Below, one piece after another: positions 1 through 5,598 of a stretch of DNA of 5,598 bases. The notes beneath the pieces were generated by a model. It had not been told where the DNA came from. It saw only the letters and a program-made list of their open reading frames with translations, and made no database searches. Numbering within the stretch: the stretch's first letter is position 1; each line of letters begins with the position of its first letter. The translations under genes were made by a program, and so were the position numbers. The stretch is from JAERML01 sp035687895 (lineage in GTDB: Bacteria; Bacteroidota; Ignavibacteria; UBA10030; UBA6906), in NCBI GenBank assembly GCA_035687895.1, contig DASRUE010000051.1, positions 1 through 5,598 on the forward strand, in the 5' to 3' direction.

Positions 1-756
1 GGACAACCGGGCCTCGATCTTGCCGTTACGCTTGTCCCCAACTACGTGAAGAAATACGCAGTGGACCTTCTCATCATCAATGGAGAAAACACTACGGAGG
101 GAAAAGGCATTGCAGAGGATCATGCAAAGAAGCTCTTCGAGCTTGGTGCTCACGTCATCACCACAGGCAACCATGTGTGGGACCGGTGGGATAGTAGAAA
201 GGTACTCGGCGGTGATCGCCGGATCCTCCGTCCGCTCAATTATCCCCGTGAGAACGGGGGCAACGGATTCATTGTTGTTGATCTGGGTGAGAAAGGAAAA
301 GTGGGTGTTCTGAACATTCAGGGCCGCGTCTACATGCAGCCGATTGACGATCCGTTCAAGACGGCGGATTGGGCGGTGGCAAAGATGCATGAGGAAACCA
401 AGGTGATTTTTGTCGATTTCCATGCCGATGCCACTGCCGAGAAAATGGCGATGGGCTGGCACCTTGATGGGAAAGTCACCGCGGTGATCGGCACGCACAC
501 ACATACACCAACAGCTGATGGAAGAATTCTCCCGCGTGGCACAGCGTTTCAGTCCGATGTCGGGATGACAGGACCGTATGATTCGGTATTGGGAATGAAG
601 AAAGAGCAGGCCCTCAAGCGGATCATGCTGCAAACCCCTCACAAGTACGAAGTGGCGTCGCACGATGTTCGGCTGTGCGGCGTCTATGTGCAGGCCGACA
701 TGGAGACAGGCCGTGCGTTGAAGATGGAAAGCGTGGTGTTTCCGTCGTTCGGATAA
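1..756 (+). CDS. ymdB: YmdB family metallophosphoesterase, 5' end cut by the window
   Basis: This is the C-terminal ~95% of a TIGR00282/YmdB-type metallophosphoesterase, a cytoplasmic dinuclear-metal phosphodiesterase. In Bacillus subtilis YmdB hydrolyses cyclic nucleotides and affects biofilm and sporulation decisions; the role here is unknown. The frame is open from base 1 and begins GQPGLD, which fits the family's N-terminal GDIVGxPG motif, so about ten residues, including the first metal-binding Asp, lie upstream. The GTG at 46 is an internal Val codon, not the start. Counting from base 1, visible family motifs are NGEN (27-30, metal-binding Glu and Asn), TGNHVWD (55-61), the FHADATAEK block (His 141) and GTHTHTPTAD (His 166 and 168), followed by the conserved FQSDVGMTGPYDSVLG. 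All expected downstream metal ligands are present, so the enzyme should be intact. The TAA stop is at 754-756. folD follows in the same direction, separated by the GxxExxY unit. Confidence 0.95.
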   Translation, partial: GQPGLDLAVTLVPNYVKKYAVDLLIINGENTTEGKGIAEDHAKKLFELGAHVITTGNHVWDRWDSRKVLGGDRRILRPLNYPRENGGNGFIVVDLGEKGKVGVLNIQGRVYMQPIDDPFKTADWAVAKMHEETKVIFVDFHADATAEKMAMGWHLDGKVTAVIGTHTHTPTADGRILPRGTAFQSDVGMTGPYDSVLGMKKEQALKRIMLQTPHKYEVASHDVRLCGVYVQADMETGRALKMESVVFPSFG

Positions 757-759
757 AAT

Positions 760-788
760 CTACCACGAAGACACAAAGGCACAAAAGG
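760..788 (+). repeat. Left arm of imperfect inverted repeat flanking the GxxExxY gene
   Basis: This 29-base sequence starts CTACCAC three bases after the ymdB stop. It pairs with the reverse complement of 1190-1218: by hand alignment 23 of 29 positions are identical without gaps, including the blocks CTACCAC and CACAAAG. The arm is itself built of near-repeats of about 8 bases of the type AAAGRCAC. Confidence 0.8.
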
Positions 789-828
789 TGGGAGATATGG
801 TGAACAGGCCATTGCCCATGAGGTAGAA

Positions 829-1188
829 CTGACAGCAACAGCTGTTGTCGATGGAGCGTTTAAGGTTCATAAAGCACTGGGGCCCGGACTGTTGGAATCC
901 GTATACCATACCTGCCTCCTCCATGAGCTTCGTGTCCGTTGTCTGCGCGTGGAAAGCGAAGTTGCCGTCCCCATTGTGTATGGCGACGTGCGCCTTGACG
1001 GAGGCTTGCGAATTGATATGCTCGTCAACGATAGCGTCATTGTGGAATTGAAAGCCGTGGATGTTATGAATCCCGTTTTCGAAGCGCAGGTTTTGTCCTA
1101 CCTGAAACTGACTGGAAGACGACTCGGGTTGCTGATAAACTTCAACGTCCCTCTCATCAAGAAGGGAATTAAGCGGCTCATACTTTAG
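829..1188 (+). CDS. GxxExxY protein (PD-(D/E)XK nuclease superfamily), start codon uncertain
   Basis: This is a member of the GxxExxY family (TIGR04256/PF13366), small proteins with a PD-(D/E)XK nuclease-like core and no firmly established function. Numbering from the CTG at 829 (119 codons), the sequence shows VVDGAFKVHKALGPG leading into the name-giving GLLESVY (20-26), then RIDMLV with Asp 63, the ELK triad motif (Glu 73, Lys 75), FEAQ (Gln 87) and the C-terminal LLINFNVPLIKKGIKRLIL. These are the residues expected of an active PD-(D/E)XK fold. The start is a problem. The first normal start codon in frame, TTG 892, falls inside the GxxExxY motif and would remove conserved residues. The open frame runs back to the ymdB stop but holds only CTG 829, 877, 889 or ATT 811 as rare starts. 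ATG 797, preceded by GGGAG, lies in another frame and hits TAG at 824; one missing base nearby would explain this. The coordinates are therefore a compromise, and the gene may be broken at its 5' end. Confidence 0.8.
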   Translation: MTATAVVDGAFKVHKALGPGLLESVYHTCLLHELRVRCLRVESEVAVPIVYGDVRLDGGLRIDMLVNDSVIVELKAVDVMNPVFEAQVLSYLKLTGRRLGLLINFNVPLIKKGIKRLIL

Positions 1189-1189
1189 G

Positions 1190-1218
1190 CCCTTGGCGTC
1201 TTTGTGCCTTGGTGGTAG
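1190..1218 (-). repeat. Right arm of imperfect inverted repeat flanking the GxxExxY gene
   Basis: This is the partner of 760-788 in inverted orientation. Read on the minus strand it begins CTACCAC and contains CACAAAG, matching the left arm at 23 of 29 positions. It starts one base after the GxxExxY stop and ends 15 bases before the folD ATG. In a transcript the two arms could pair into an interrupted stem enclosing the whole GxxExxY message. Confidence 0.8.
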
Positions 1219-1233
1219 AATTCTTTCGAGACT

Positions 1234-2121
1234 ATGTCTGCAACGATTATTGACGGCAAGGTGATTGCCGATCAGATCAAAGATGAAGTGAGGCAACAGA
1301 CCGACCGATTGAAGCGGGAGCGCGGCATCACGCCCGGGCTGGCGTTTATTCTGGTGGGGGAGGATCCAGCTTCCCAGGTATACGTCCGTTCGAAAGGAAA
1401 GGCGTGTGATGAGATGGGCTTCCATTCTGTAACCGAGAGGCTCGGATCGTCGGTCACGCAGGAGGAATTGCTCCACATTATTGCCCGGTTCAACACCGAC
1501 GCCGCCATCCACGGTATCCTCGTCCAGCTTCCCCTCCCGCCGCACATCAAGGAGAACACAATCATCGAGGCGATCGACTACCGGAAGGATGTGGATGGAT
1601 TTCATCCCATCAACGTCGGGAAGCTCGTCATCGGACAGGATTGTCTGCGACCCTGCACGCCGGCGGGCGTCCAGGAACTGCTCGTGCGTAGCGGCAATGA
1701 CCCCTCCGGCAAGCATGTCGTTGTGGTAGGGCGCAGCAACATTGTCGGGAAACCAATTATGAACATCCTCATGCAGAAGCAAAAGGGAGCGAACGCGGTC
1801 GTGACGATTGCCCATACCGGGACGCGCGACATCGCCTCGTTCACCCGACAGGCGGACATTGTCATCGCTGCGATCGGGAAGCCGGAAGCGATTACCGGCG
1901 ATATGCTCAAGCCGGGGTGTGTCGTGATCGACGTTGGGATCAATCGTATCCAGGACCCTACGGCAAAGAATGGATCGCGCATCGTTGGCGACGTTCACTT
2001 TGCGTCGGCCGTAAAGGTTGCGAAGGCAATCACTCCGGTTCCAGGTGGTGTCGGCAAGATGACCATCGCAATGTTGATGAAGAATACTGTTCGCGCCGCC
2101 GAAGGGAACGTCTATCGTTAG
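1234..2121 (+). CDS. folD: FolD: bifunctional methylene-THF dehydrogenase / methenyl-THF cyclohydrolase
   Basis: FolD is a cytoplasmic homodimer that oxidises 5,10-methylenetetrahydrofolate with NADP+ and hydrolyses the product to 10-formyltetrahydrofolate, supplying one-carbon units for purine and initiator-tRNA formylation. The 295-residue protein is of normal family length. The N-terminal catalytic domain contains YVRSKGKACDEMGF with Tyr 50 and the catalytic Lys 54, VQLPLP with Gln 98, and DVDGFHP with Asp 121, matching the positions of these residues in E. coli FolD. The Rossmann part contains VVVVGRSNIVGKP (about 162-174), TIAHTGT (191-197), ADIVIAAIGKP and VVIDVGIN. The C-terminal signature reads TPVPGGVGKMTIAML, with Lys 275 where Pro is more usual. 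ATG 1234 gives the expected N-terminus. It has no convincing Shine-Dalgarno sequence; only GAG lies close, at 1228-1230. The gene is probably co-transcribed with ymdB upstream, across the GxxExxY unit. Confidence 0.97.
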   Translation: MSATIIDGKVIADQIKDEVRQQTDRLKRERGITPGLAFILVGEDPASQVYVRSKGKACDEMGFHSVTERLGSSVTQEELLHIIARFNTDAAIHGILVQLPLPPHIKENTIIEAIDYRKDVDGFHPINVGKLVIGQDCLRPCTPAGVQELLVRSGNDPSGKHVVVVGRSNIVGKPIMNILMQKQKGANAVVTIAHTGTRDIASFTRQADIVIAAIGKPEAITGDMLKPGCVVIDVGINRIQDPTAKNGSRIVGDVHFASAVKVAKAITPVPGGVGKMTIAMLMKNTVRAAEGNVYR

Positions 2122-2154
2122 GCATCCTCCAGTTCTTTCTCTCCTTACCTTACC

Positions 2155-2183
2155 TTGCTTCTCACACCATAATTCGATAAATT
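2155..2183 (+). promoter_or_regulatory. Weak candidate promoter upstream of the sugar kinase
   Basis: The 149-base gap 2122-2270 begins with a pyrimidine-rich run and then becomes AT-rich. TTGCTT (2155-2160) and TAAATT (2178-2183) are 17 bases apart, as in a weak sigma-70-type promoter. The TAAATTATTG stretch also partly resembles the Bacteroidota -7 element TAnnTTTG. The match is poor in both models, and I rely mainly on its position in the only sizeable gap before the kinase gene. No clear terminator for folD is visible in the same gap. Confidence 0.25.
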
Positions 2184-2270
2184 ATTGAAAATTCAGCAGC
2201 TTCCAGTACAGCTGCCGCGCTCCAACGTGTAGGATCCCCCGTTTCAGGGCCGCACAAACCTCAATTTCCC

Positions 2271-3209
2271 ATGAGCCGCAAACCGCTTGTGTTAGGTGTG
2301 GATGGAGGAGGGACGAAAACCGCCGGCCTCATTGCCGATCTCTCCGGAAACATCCTTGCCCGTCGCGAAGTGGGAGCTTCCAACCCGAACGTCGTAGGCT
2401 TTGAAGCTGCTGCCAAGAATCTCCATCAACTTATCACCAAGTGCTGCGACGATCTCCGTTGTCAACCGAATGAGCTTCAGTCCATCGTGCTTGCTCTTGC
2501 AGGCGCGGGCAAAGAAACGAACCGAAAAAAAATCAAGGACTCGCTTGCCAGGTTGTTCGAAGACGAGACGTCGAAGGCGCTTCCGATTACCGTTGAGACT
2601 GATTCTCGCGCCGCGTTGGAGGGGGCATTCGGGGGTGGCCCCGGGGTCGTCATTATCGCCGGAACAGGATCGATCGTGACGGGAAAGACGGAACGCCGGG
2701 AGGTCATCACTGTTGGTGGTTGGGGTCGTATCCTGGGAGATGAAGGAAGTGGGTACTACATCGGGCGGGAGGCGTTGCGACTGGTGACGCTCGTGCTCGA
2801 CGGGCGGGGAGGGTCAACAAAGTTGAAGGAATTGTTTGCCCGGAAACTCAACTGGCAAACACGGGACGATTTGATTACTGCTGTCTATCAGGATAAATTT
2901 GAGCTCTCCAAACTCGCACCGCTTGTGATGGAAGCAGCGTCGGACCACGACCTGGTGTCGCAGCGACTTCTCCAGCAAGCGGCGTCCCATCTTGCCGATC
3001 AGGCCCGCGTGATTGTGATGAAGATGGGAATTCTCCGCAAGGTGGGTCTGGTGATGTGCGGTGGTCTGATTGACCACGAAACGGTCTACGGTAATACCCT
3101 TCACCTTAAGATCATGAAGATGCTTCCGCAGGTGGATGTCCGCCCACCGATGCATTCCCCTGCTCATGGGGCCGTATTAATGGCGATCGAGCGGTCGAAG
3201 AAGGGCTGA
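2271..3209 (+). CDS. N-acetylglucosamine kinase-like protein (BadF/BadG/BcrA/BcrD ATPase family)
   Basis: This is an ASKHA-fold sugar kinase of family PF01869, most like N-acetylglucosamine kinases (human NAGK type) and the clostridial GlcNAc/MurNAc kinase MurK. It probably phosphorylates GlcNAc, or MurNAc or glucosamine, at O6 with ATP in the cytoplasm. The 312-residue protein has the phosphate-1 loop DGGGTKT (11-17), ASNPN (36-40) near the sugar site, the candidate catalytic Asp 111 in ETDSRAAL, the phosphate-2 loop AGTGSIV (130-136), GGWGRILGDEGSGYYIG (149-165) that binds sugar and is diagnostic for this group, and the adenosine-side CGG (263-265) with SPAHGAVLMA near the C-terminus. It lacks the Fe-S cysteines of 2-hydroxyacyl-CoA dehydratase activators, so that branch is unlikely. 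ATG 2271 gives a typical N-terminus but has no Shine-Dalgarno sequence. The next gene starts nine bases after its stop, which suggests an operon for amino-sugar recovery. The exact substrate cannot be read from sequence. Confidence 0.88.
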   Translation: MSRKPLVLGVDGGGTKTAGLIADLSGNILARREVGASNPNVVGFEAAAKNLHQLITKCCDDLRCQPNELQSIVLALAGAGKETNRKKIKDSLARLFEDETSKALPITVETDSRAALEGAFGGGPGVVIIAGTGSIVTGKTERREVITVGGWGRILGDEGSGYYIGREALRLVTLVLDGRGGSTKLKELFARKLNWQTRDDLITAVYQDKFELSKLAPLVMEAASDHDLVSQRLLQQAASHLADQARVIVMKMGILRKVGLVMCGGLIDHETVYGNTLHLKIMKMLPQVDVRPPMHSPAHGAVLMAIERSKKG

Positions 3210-3218
3210 CCGGCCATC

Positions 3219-5598
3219 ATGAAACGGAACCTTCATCTCTTGTTTCTCCTCTCTCCGCTGGTGTTGGTTCTCTCTTGTGCCTCTCCGTTAAGACAAGCTT
3301 TTCTCTCGCCATTTTCCGCCGGCGGTGAACACACCCATTCTCACGATTTCGGCGTCGAAGGGCGCTGGGCCGATTCTGTTCTCGCAACCCTTACTTTGGA
3401 GGAAAAGGTAGGCCAGATCCTGATGGCACGGGGGTTCGGCCACTACATCAGCACGGAGAGTGACGAATACAGGCGGCTCACGCGAATGGTGCTGGAGGAG
3501 AAGCTGGGAGGACTGATCATCTTTCAGGGGGACGTTTACGAAGAGGCCATCTTGCTCAATAGGATGCAGCGCCTCGCAAAGGTTCCGCTCCTTGTCTCTG
3601 GCGATTTTGAGCGTGGGTTGGCAATGCGGGTGCGACGGGGAACGTATTTCCCTGACGCTATGGCCATCGGTGCGACACGGAATGCGGAGCACGCCTACAG
3701 AATCGGCCAGGCGATAGCAAAGGAAGGGAGAGCTCTCGGGGTACATCAAACCTACGCTCCGGTTGCCGACATCAACGACAATCCTGACAATCCGGTCATC
3801 AACACCCGCTCATTCGGTAGTGACCGGGACCTCGTTGCCACCATGGTGGCCGCCTTCACGAGAGGGACGAACGATGGTGGAATGATCTCCACTGCGAAGC
3901 ACTTCCCCGGTCACGGCAACACTGCCATTGACTCGCACCTCGAGCTTCCCACTCTCGCGCTCAGTCGGGTGCGGTTGGACACTATGGAATTGGTGCCGTT
4001 CAGGGCTGCCATCGACAATGGTGTTATGTCGATGATGATTGCTCACATTGCCGTTCCCGCTCTCGATTCCATCCCCGGTATTCCCGCCACTCTGTCGCGG
4101 CCGATTGTCACAGATGTCCTGCGCGGTGAGCTTGGTTTCCGCGGGCTTGTCGTTACCGACGCGATGGATATGCAAGGTGTGACACGCGGGTTCTCCATCG
4201 GGGAGGGTGTTGTGAGGGCATTCCAGGCGGGAGCGGACATTGTGTTGATGCCGGCCGATGTGCAGATCGCAGTCAACGCGCTTCTTGGAGCGGTGAAAAG
4301 CGGCGAGATCTCCGAAGAACGGCTGACTGCTTCCGTCCGGAAAGTGCTGGACGTGAAAGAGAAGATAGGTCTTCATAAGAACCGGTGTGTCGAGATCGAG
4401 TCCATCGCGGACCAGGTTGCATCGCGTGAGCATCAGAAGCTCGCCCGCACGGTTGCCCGCGACGCCATCACAGTTCTTTCCAATGATAATGCAGCCCTAC
4501 CGATCAAACAGGACGACCGGAGGAAGATCGTTTCCGTTGTCATTAACGATACGGAGGACAATCTCGCCGTTATCAACCGGTCTTCCAATCCATGGCCGAT
4601 GGAGCCTGTCGGGGCGTATTTCCATTCCCAGTTTCGCAATCGATATGCCTCTCTTCAGGCATTCCGGGTTGGTCCTTCTACAAACCAACTCGATTTTGAT
4701 TCCGTACTTGCAGCCGTTGGCAGAGCAGATATGGTGGTCTTGCCCCTGTACGTCAAGGTCCGGACCTCGTCGGGGAAAATAGGACTCCCTTCCAACATGG
4801 ACGGCTTTCTCCAGAAGCTTCAGGCGCTAAGAAAACCGATGGTGGTCGTTTCGTTTGGAAATCCGTACATCCTCGGAGCGTTCCCCACCGCACAGGCACT
4901 TGTGTCTGCGTACGCTGATGCAGAGGTGCTGGTAGATGCGACGGTGGAGGCGCTCTTCGGGGAGATTCCGGTTCGTGGCAAACTCCCGGTCACTATATCC
5001 GAGAGATTCTCCTTTGGCTCCGGGTTGGAGCTGAATCAGTCAAGTCTCCGCATTGAGGAACCCGCAGTCGCTGGATTTGAGGAATCAAGGCTTGCTGCCA
5101 TAGACGAACTGATCACGGCAGCGATCCGCGACTCGGCATTTCCTGCTGCACAAGTAGCCATTGTGAAAGACAATCTGATTGTCTATAACAAGTCGTTCGG
5201 GACGCACACCTACGATCGGCATTCTCGCGAGATCAGCCCTCGGAGCATGTTCGATCTTGCCTCGCTGACGAAGGTAATCGCAACGACCTCTGCCGTGATG
5301 AAGCTTGTGGACCAGCGGAGGCTCAGTCTCGATGACCCGGTGGGAAAATACCTCCCCCAATTTGCGGCTGGCCCGAAGGCGGCCATCACCATTCGCCATC
5401 TGTTGACTCATACGAGCGGTCTCGCACCGTTCCTGAAGTTGTACGATGTGGCCAAGACACCAGAAGCCGCGCTCGATACAATTTACGCCAGCAGATTAGT
5501 CGCGACGCCTGGTGACACGATGATTTACAGCGACCTCGGGATGATCACAGAGGCCAAGTTGGTGGAAAAGATCACGGGTATGCCCCTCGATGTTTTCG
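3219..5598 (+). CDS. Lipoprotein fusing a NagZ-like GH3 beta-N-acetylglucosaminidase to a beta-lactamase-fold serine hydrolase, 3' end cut
   Basis: The reading frame from ATG 3219 stays open for 793 codons to the window end, so the C-terminus is missing. Residues 1-20 are a lipoprotein signal (MKRN, hydrophobic core, lipobox VLSC with Cys 20), placing the protein in the periplasm or on the outer membrane. Residues about 50-390 form a GH3 N-terminal barrel: GDFERG (128-133) replaces the DQEGG of classical NagZ, KHFPGHG is at 227-233, the NagZ-type Asp-His dyad is Asp 238/His 240 in DSH, and the nucleophile is Asp 314 in VVTDAMDM. Residues about 405-595 resemble the GH3 C-terminal domain (ending GEIPVRGKLPVTI). 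From about 618 a serine hydrolase of the class C beta-lactamase/S12 type follows, with SLTK (682-685, nucleophile Ser and Lys), HLLTHTSGL (727-735) and YSD (770-772). The His/Lys-Gly motif would lie beyond the window. The likely job is to remove GlcNAc from muropeptides and perhaps cleave the lactyl-peptide amide, as NagZ and AmiE do separately in B. subtilis; chitooligosaccharides are another possible substrate. The gene follows the kinase by nine bases and has no visible Shine-Dalgarno sequence. Confidence 0.92.
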   Translation, partial: MKRNLHLLFLLSPLVLVLSCASPLRQAFLSPFSAGGEHTHSHDFGVEGRWADSVLATLTLEEKVGQILMARGFGHYISTESDEYRRLTRMVLEEKLGGLIIFQGDVYEEAILLNRMQRLAKVPLLVSGDFERGLAMRVRRGTYFPDAMAIGATRNAEHAYRIGQAIAKEGRALGVHQTYAPVADINDNPDNPVINTRSFGSDRDLVATMVAAFTRGTNDGGMISTAKHFPGHGNTAIDSHLELPTLALSRVRLDTMELVPFRAAIDNGVMSMMIAHIAVPALDSIPGIPATLSRPIVTDVLRGELGFRGLVVTDAMDMQGVTRGFSIGEGVVRAFQAGADIVLMPADVQIAVNALLGAVKSGEISEERLTASVRKVLDVKEKIGLHKNRCVEIESIADQVASREHQKLARTVARDAITVLSNDNAALPIKQDDRRKIVSVVINDTEDNLAVINRSSNPWPMEPVGAYFHSQFRNRYASLQAFRVGPSTNQLDFDSVLAAVGRADMVVLPLYVKVRTSSGKIGLPSNMDGFLQKLQALRKPMVVVSFGNPYILGAFPTAQALVSAYADAEVLVDATVEALFGEIPVRGKLPVTISERFSFGSGLELNQSSLRIEEPAVAGFEESRLAAIDELITAAIRDSAFPAAQVAIVKDNLIVYNKSFGTHTYDRHSREISPRSMFDLASLTKVIATTSAVMKLVDQRRLSLDDPVGKYLPQFAAGPKAAITIRHLLTHTSGLAPFLKLYDVAKTPEAALDTIYASRLVATPGDTMIYSDLGMITEAKLVEKITGMPLDVF

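Larger units (their letters stand above)
760..1218 (+). mobile_element. Candidate inverted-repeat-bounded insertion carrying a GxxExxY gene
   Basis: The 459-base segment consists of two 29-base inverted arms with little else but the GxxExxY reading frame; the gene's stop ends at 1188, one base before the right arm. The trinucleotide AAT stands directly outside both arms (757-759 and 1219-1221), which could be a short target duplication but could also be chance. It sits exactly between ymdB and folD, and its removal would leave those genes about 15 bases apart. There is no transposase, so if mobile it would need outside help or use of its own nuclease-fold protein. From memory, similar CACAAAGRCAC-type arms occur near GxxExxY and S23-type four-helix-bundle genes in many environmental genomes; I cannot verify this here. 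Mobility is inference. Confidence 0.5.

Noticed and set aside
46..48. GTG as start of the YmdB-family gene
   Set aside because: The 15 codons before it match the family N-terminus (GQPGLD and onward), so the gene begins before the window.
892..894. TTG as start of the GxxExxY gene
   Set aside because: It would cut off the Gly and the first Leu of the GLLESVY motif and the conserved AFKVHKALGPG segment.
845..1051. 68-codon plus-strand frame overlapping the GxxExxY gene
   Set aside because: It is out of frame with the clearly homologous protein and shows no family resemblance.
760..1218. CRISPR-like or tandem repeat array
   Set aside because: There are only two arms, in inverted orientation, with a coding gene between them and no repeat-spacer periodicity.
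760..1998. Long 412-codon open frame on the minus strand
   Set aside because: It runs antisense across the GxxExxY gene and most of folD, resembles no known family, and is rich in His, Arg and Asp as expected for the shadow of GC-rich coding sequence.
2196..2215. GCAGCT/AGCTGC hairpin as a folD terminator
   Set aside because: The stem is only six base pairs with an eight-base loop, and no T-run follows.
3810..4433. 207-codon minus-strand open frame, with others at 3288-3749 and 5085-5411
   Set aside because: All lie inside the GH3/serine hydrolase gene, whose translation shows continuous family motifs across these regions.

Overview
The window carries five genes, all on the + strand, and all but a few hundred bases are coding. 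It looks like a chromosomal piece of a bacterium from the Bacteroidota/Chlorobiota/Ignavibacteria side of the tree. The reasons are the NagZ-type glycosidase fused to a serine hydrolase in one lipoprotein, the family-typical sequence of its GH3 domain, a GxxExxY gene, and the lack of clear Shine-Dalgarno sequences before folD, the sugar kinase and the glycosidase. The assignment is an inference from gene content; no ribosomal or marker gene is present.

Layout. Bases 1-756 are the 3' part of a YmdB-family metallophosphoesterase gene whose first ten or so codons lie outside the window. Bases 760-1218 form a compact unit: a small PD-(D/E)XK-type GxxExxY gene lying between two 29-base imperfect inverted repeats. 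Bases 1234-2121 are folD (one-carbon metabolism). A 149-base gap (2122-2270) may hold a weak promoter. Bases 2271-3209 encode a BadF/BcrA-type N-acetylglucosamine kinase. Nine bases later a long gene starts at 3219 and runs off the window end without a stop; it encodes a lipoprotein with a NagZ-like GH3 domain followed by a beta-lactamase-fold serine hydrolase domain.

How the genes relate. ymdB and folD look like an old neighbour pair, and removing the 760-1218 unit would leave them about 15 bases apart, so the GxxExxY unit looks like an insertion. The kinase and the NagZ-hydrolase fusion look like a second transcription unit for cell-wall amino-sugar salvage. The glycosidase would release GlcNAc from muropeptides (or chitin-like sugars) outside the cytoplasm, the serine hydrolase domain may trim the peptide, as separate NagZ and AmiE do in Bacillus subtilis, and the kinase would phosphorylate the imported sugar.

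Most worth a second look: the inverted-repeat-bounded GxxExxY unit, the missing normal start codon of its gene, and the NagZ/serine-hydrolase fusion. I found no evidence of a wholly new defence or mobile system beyond the GxxExxY unit.
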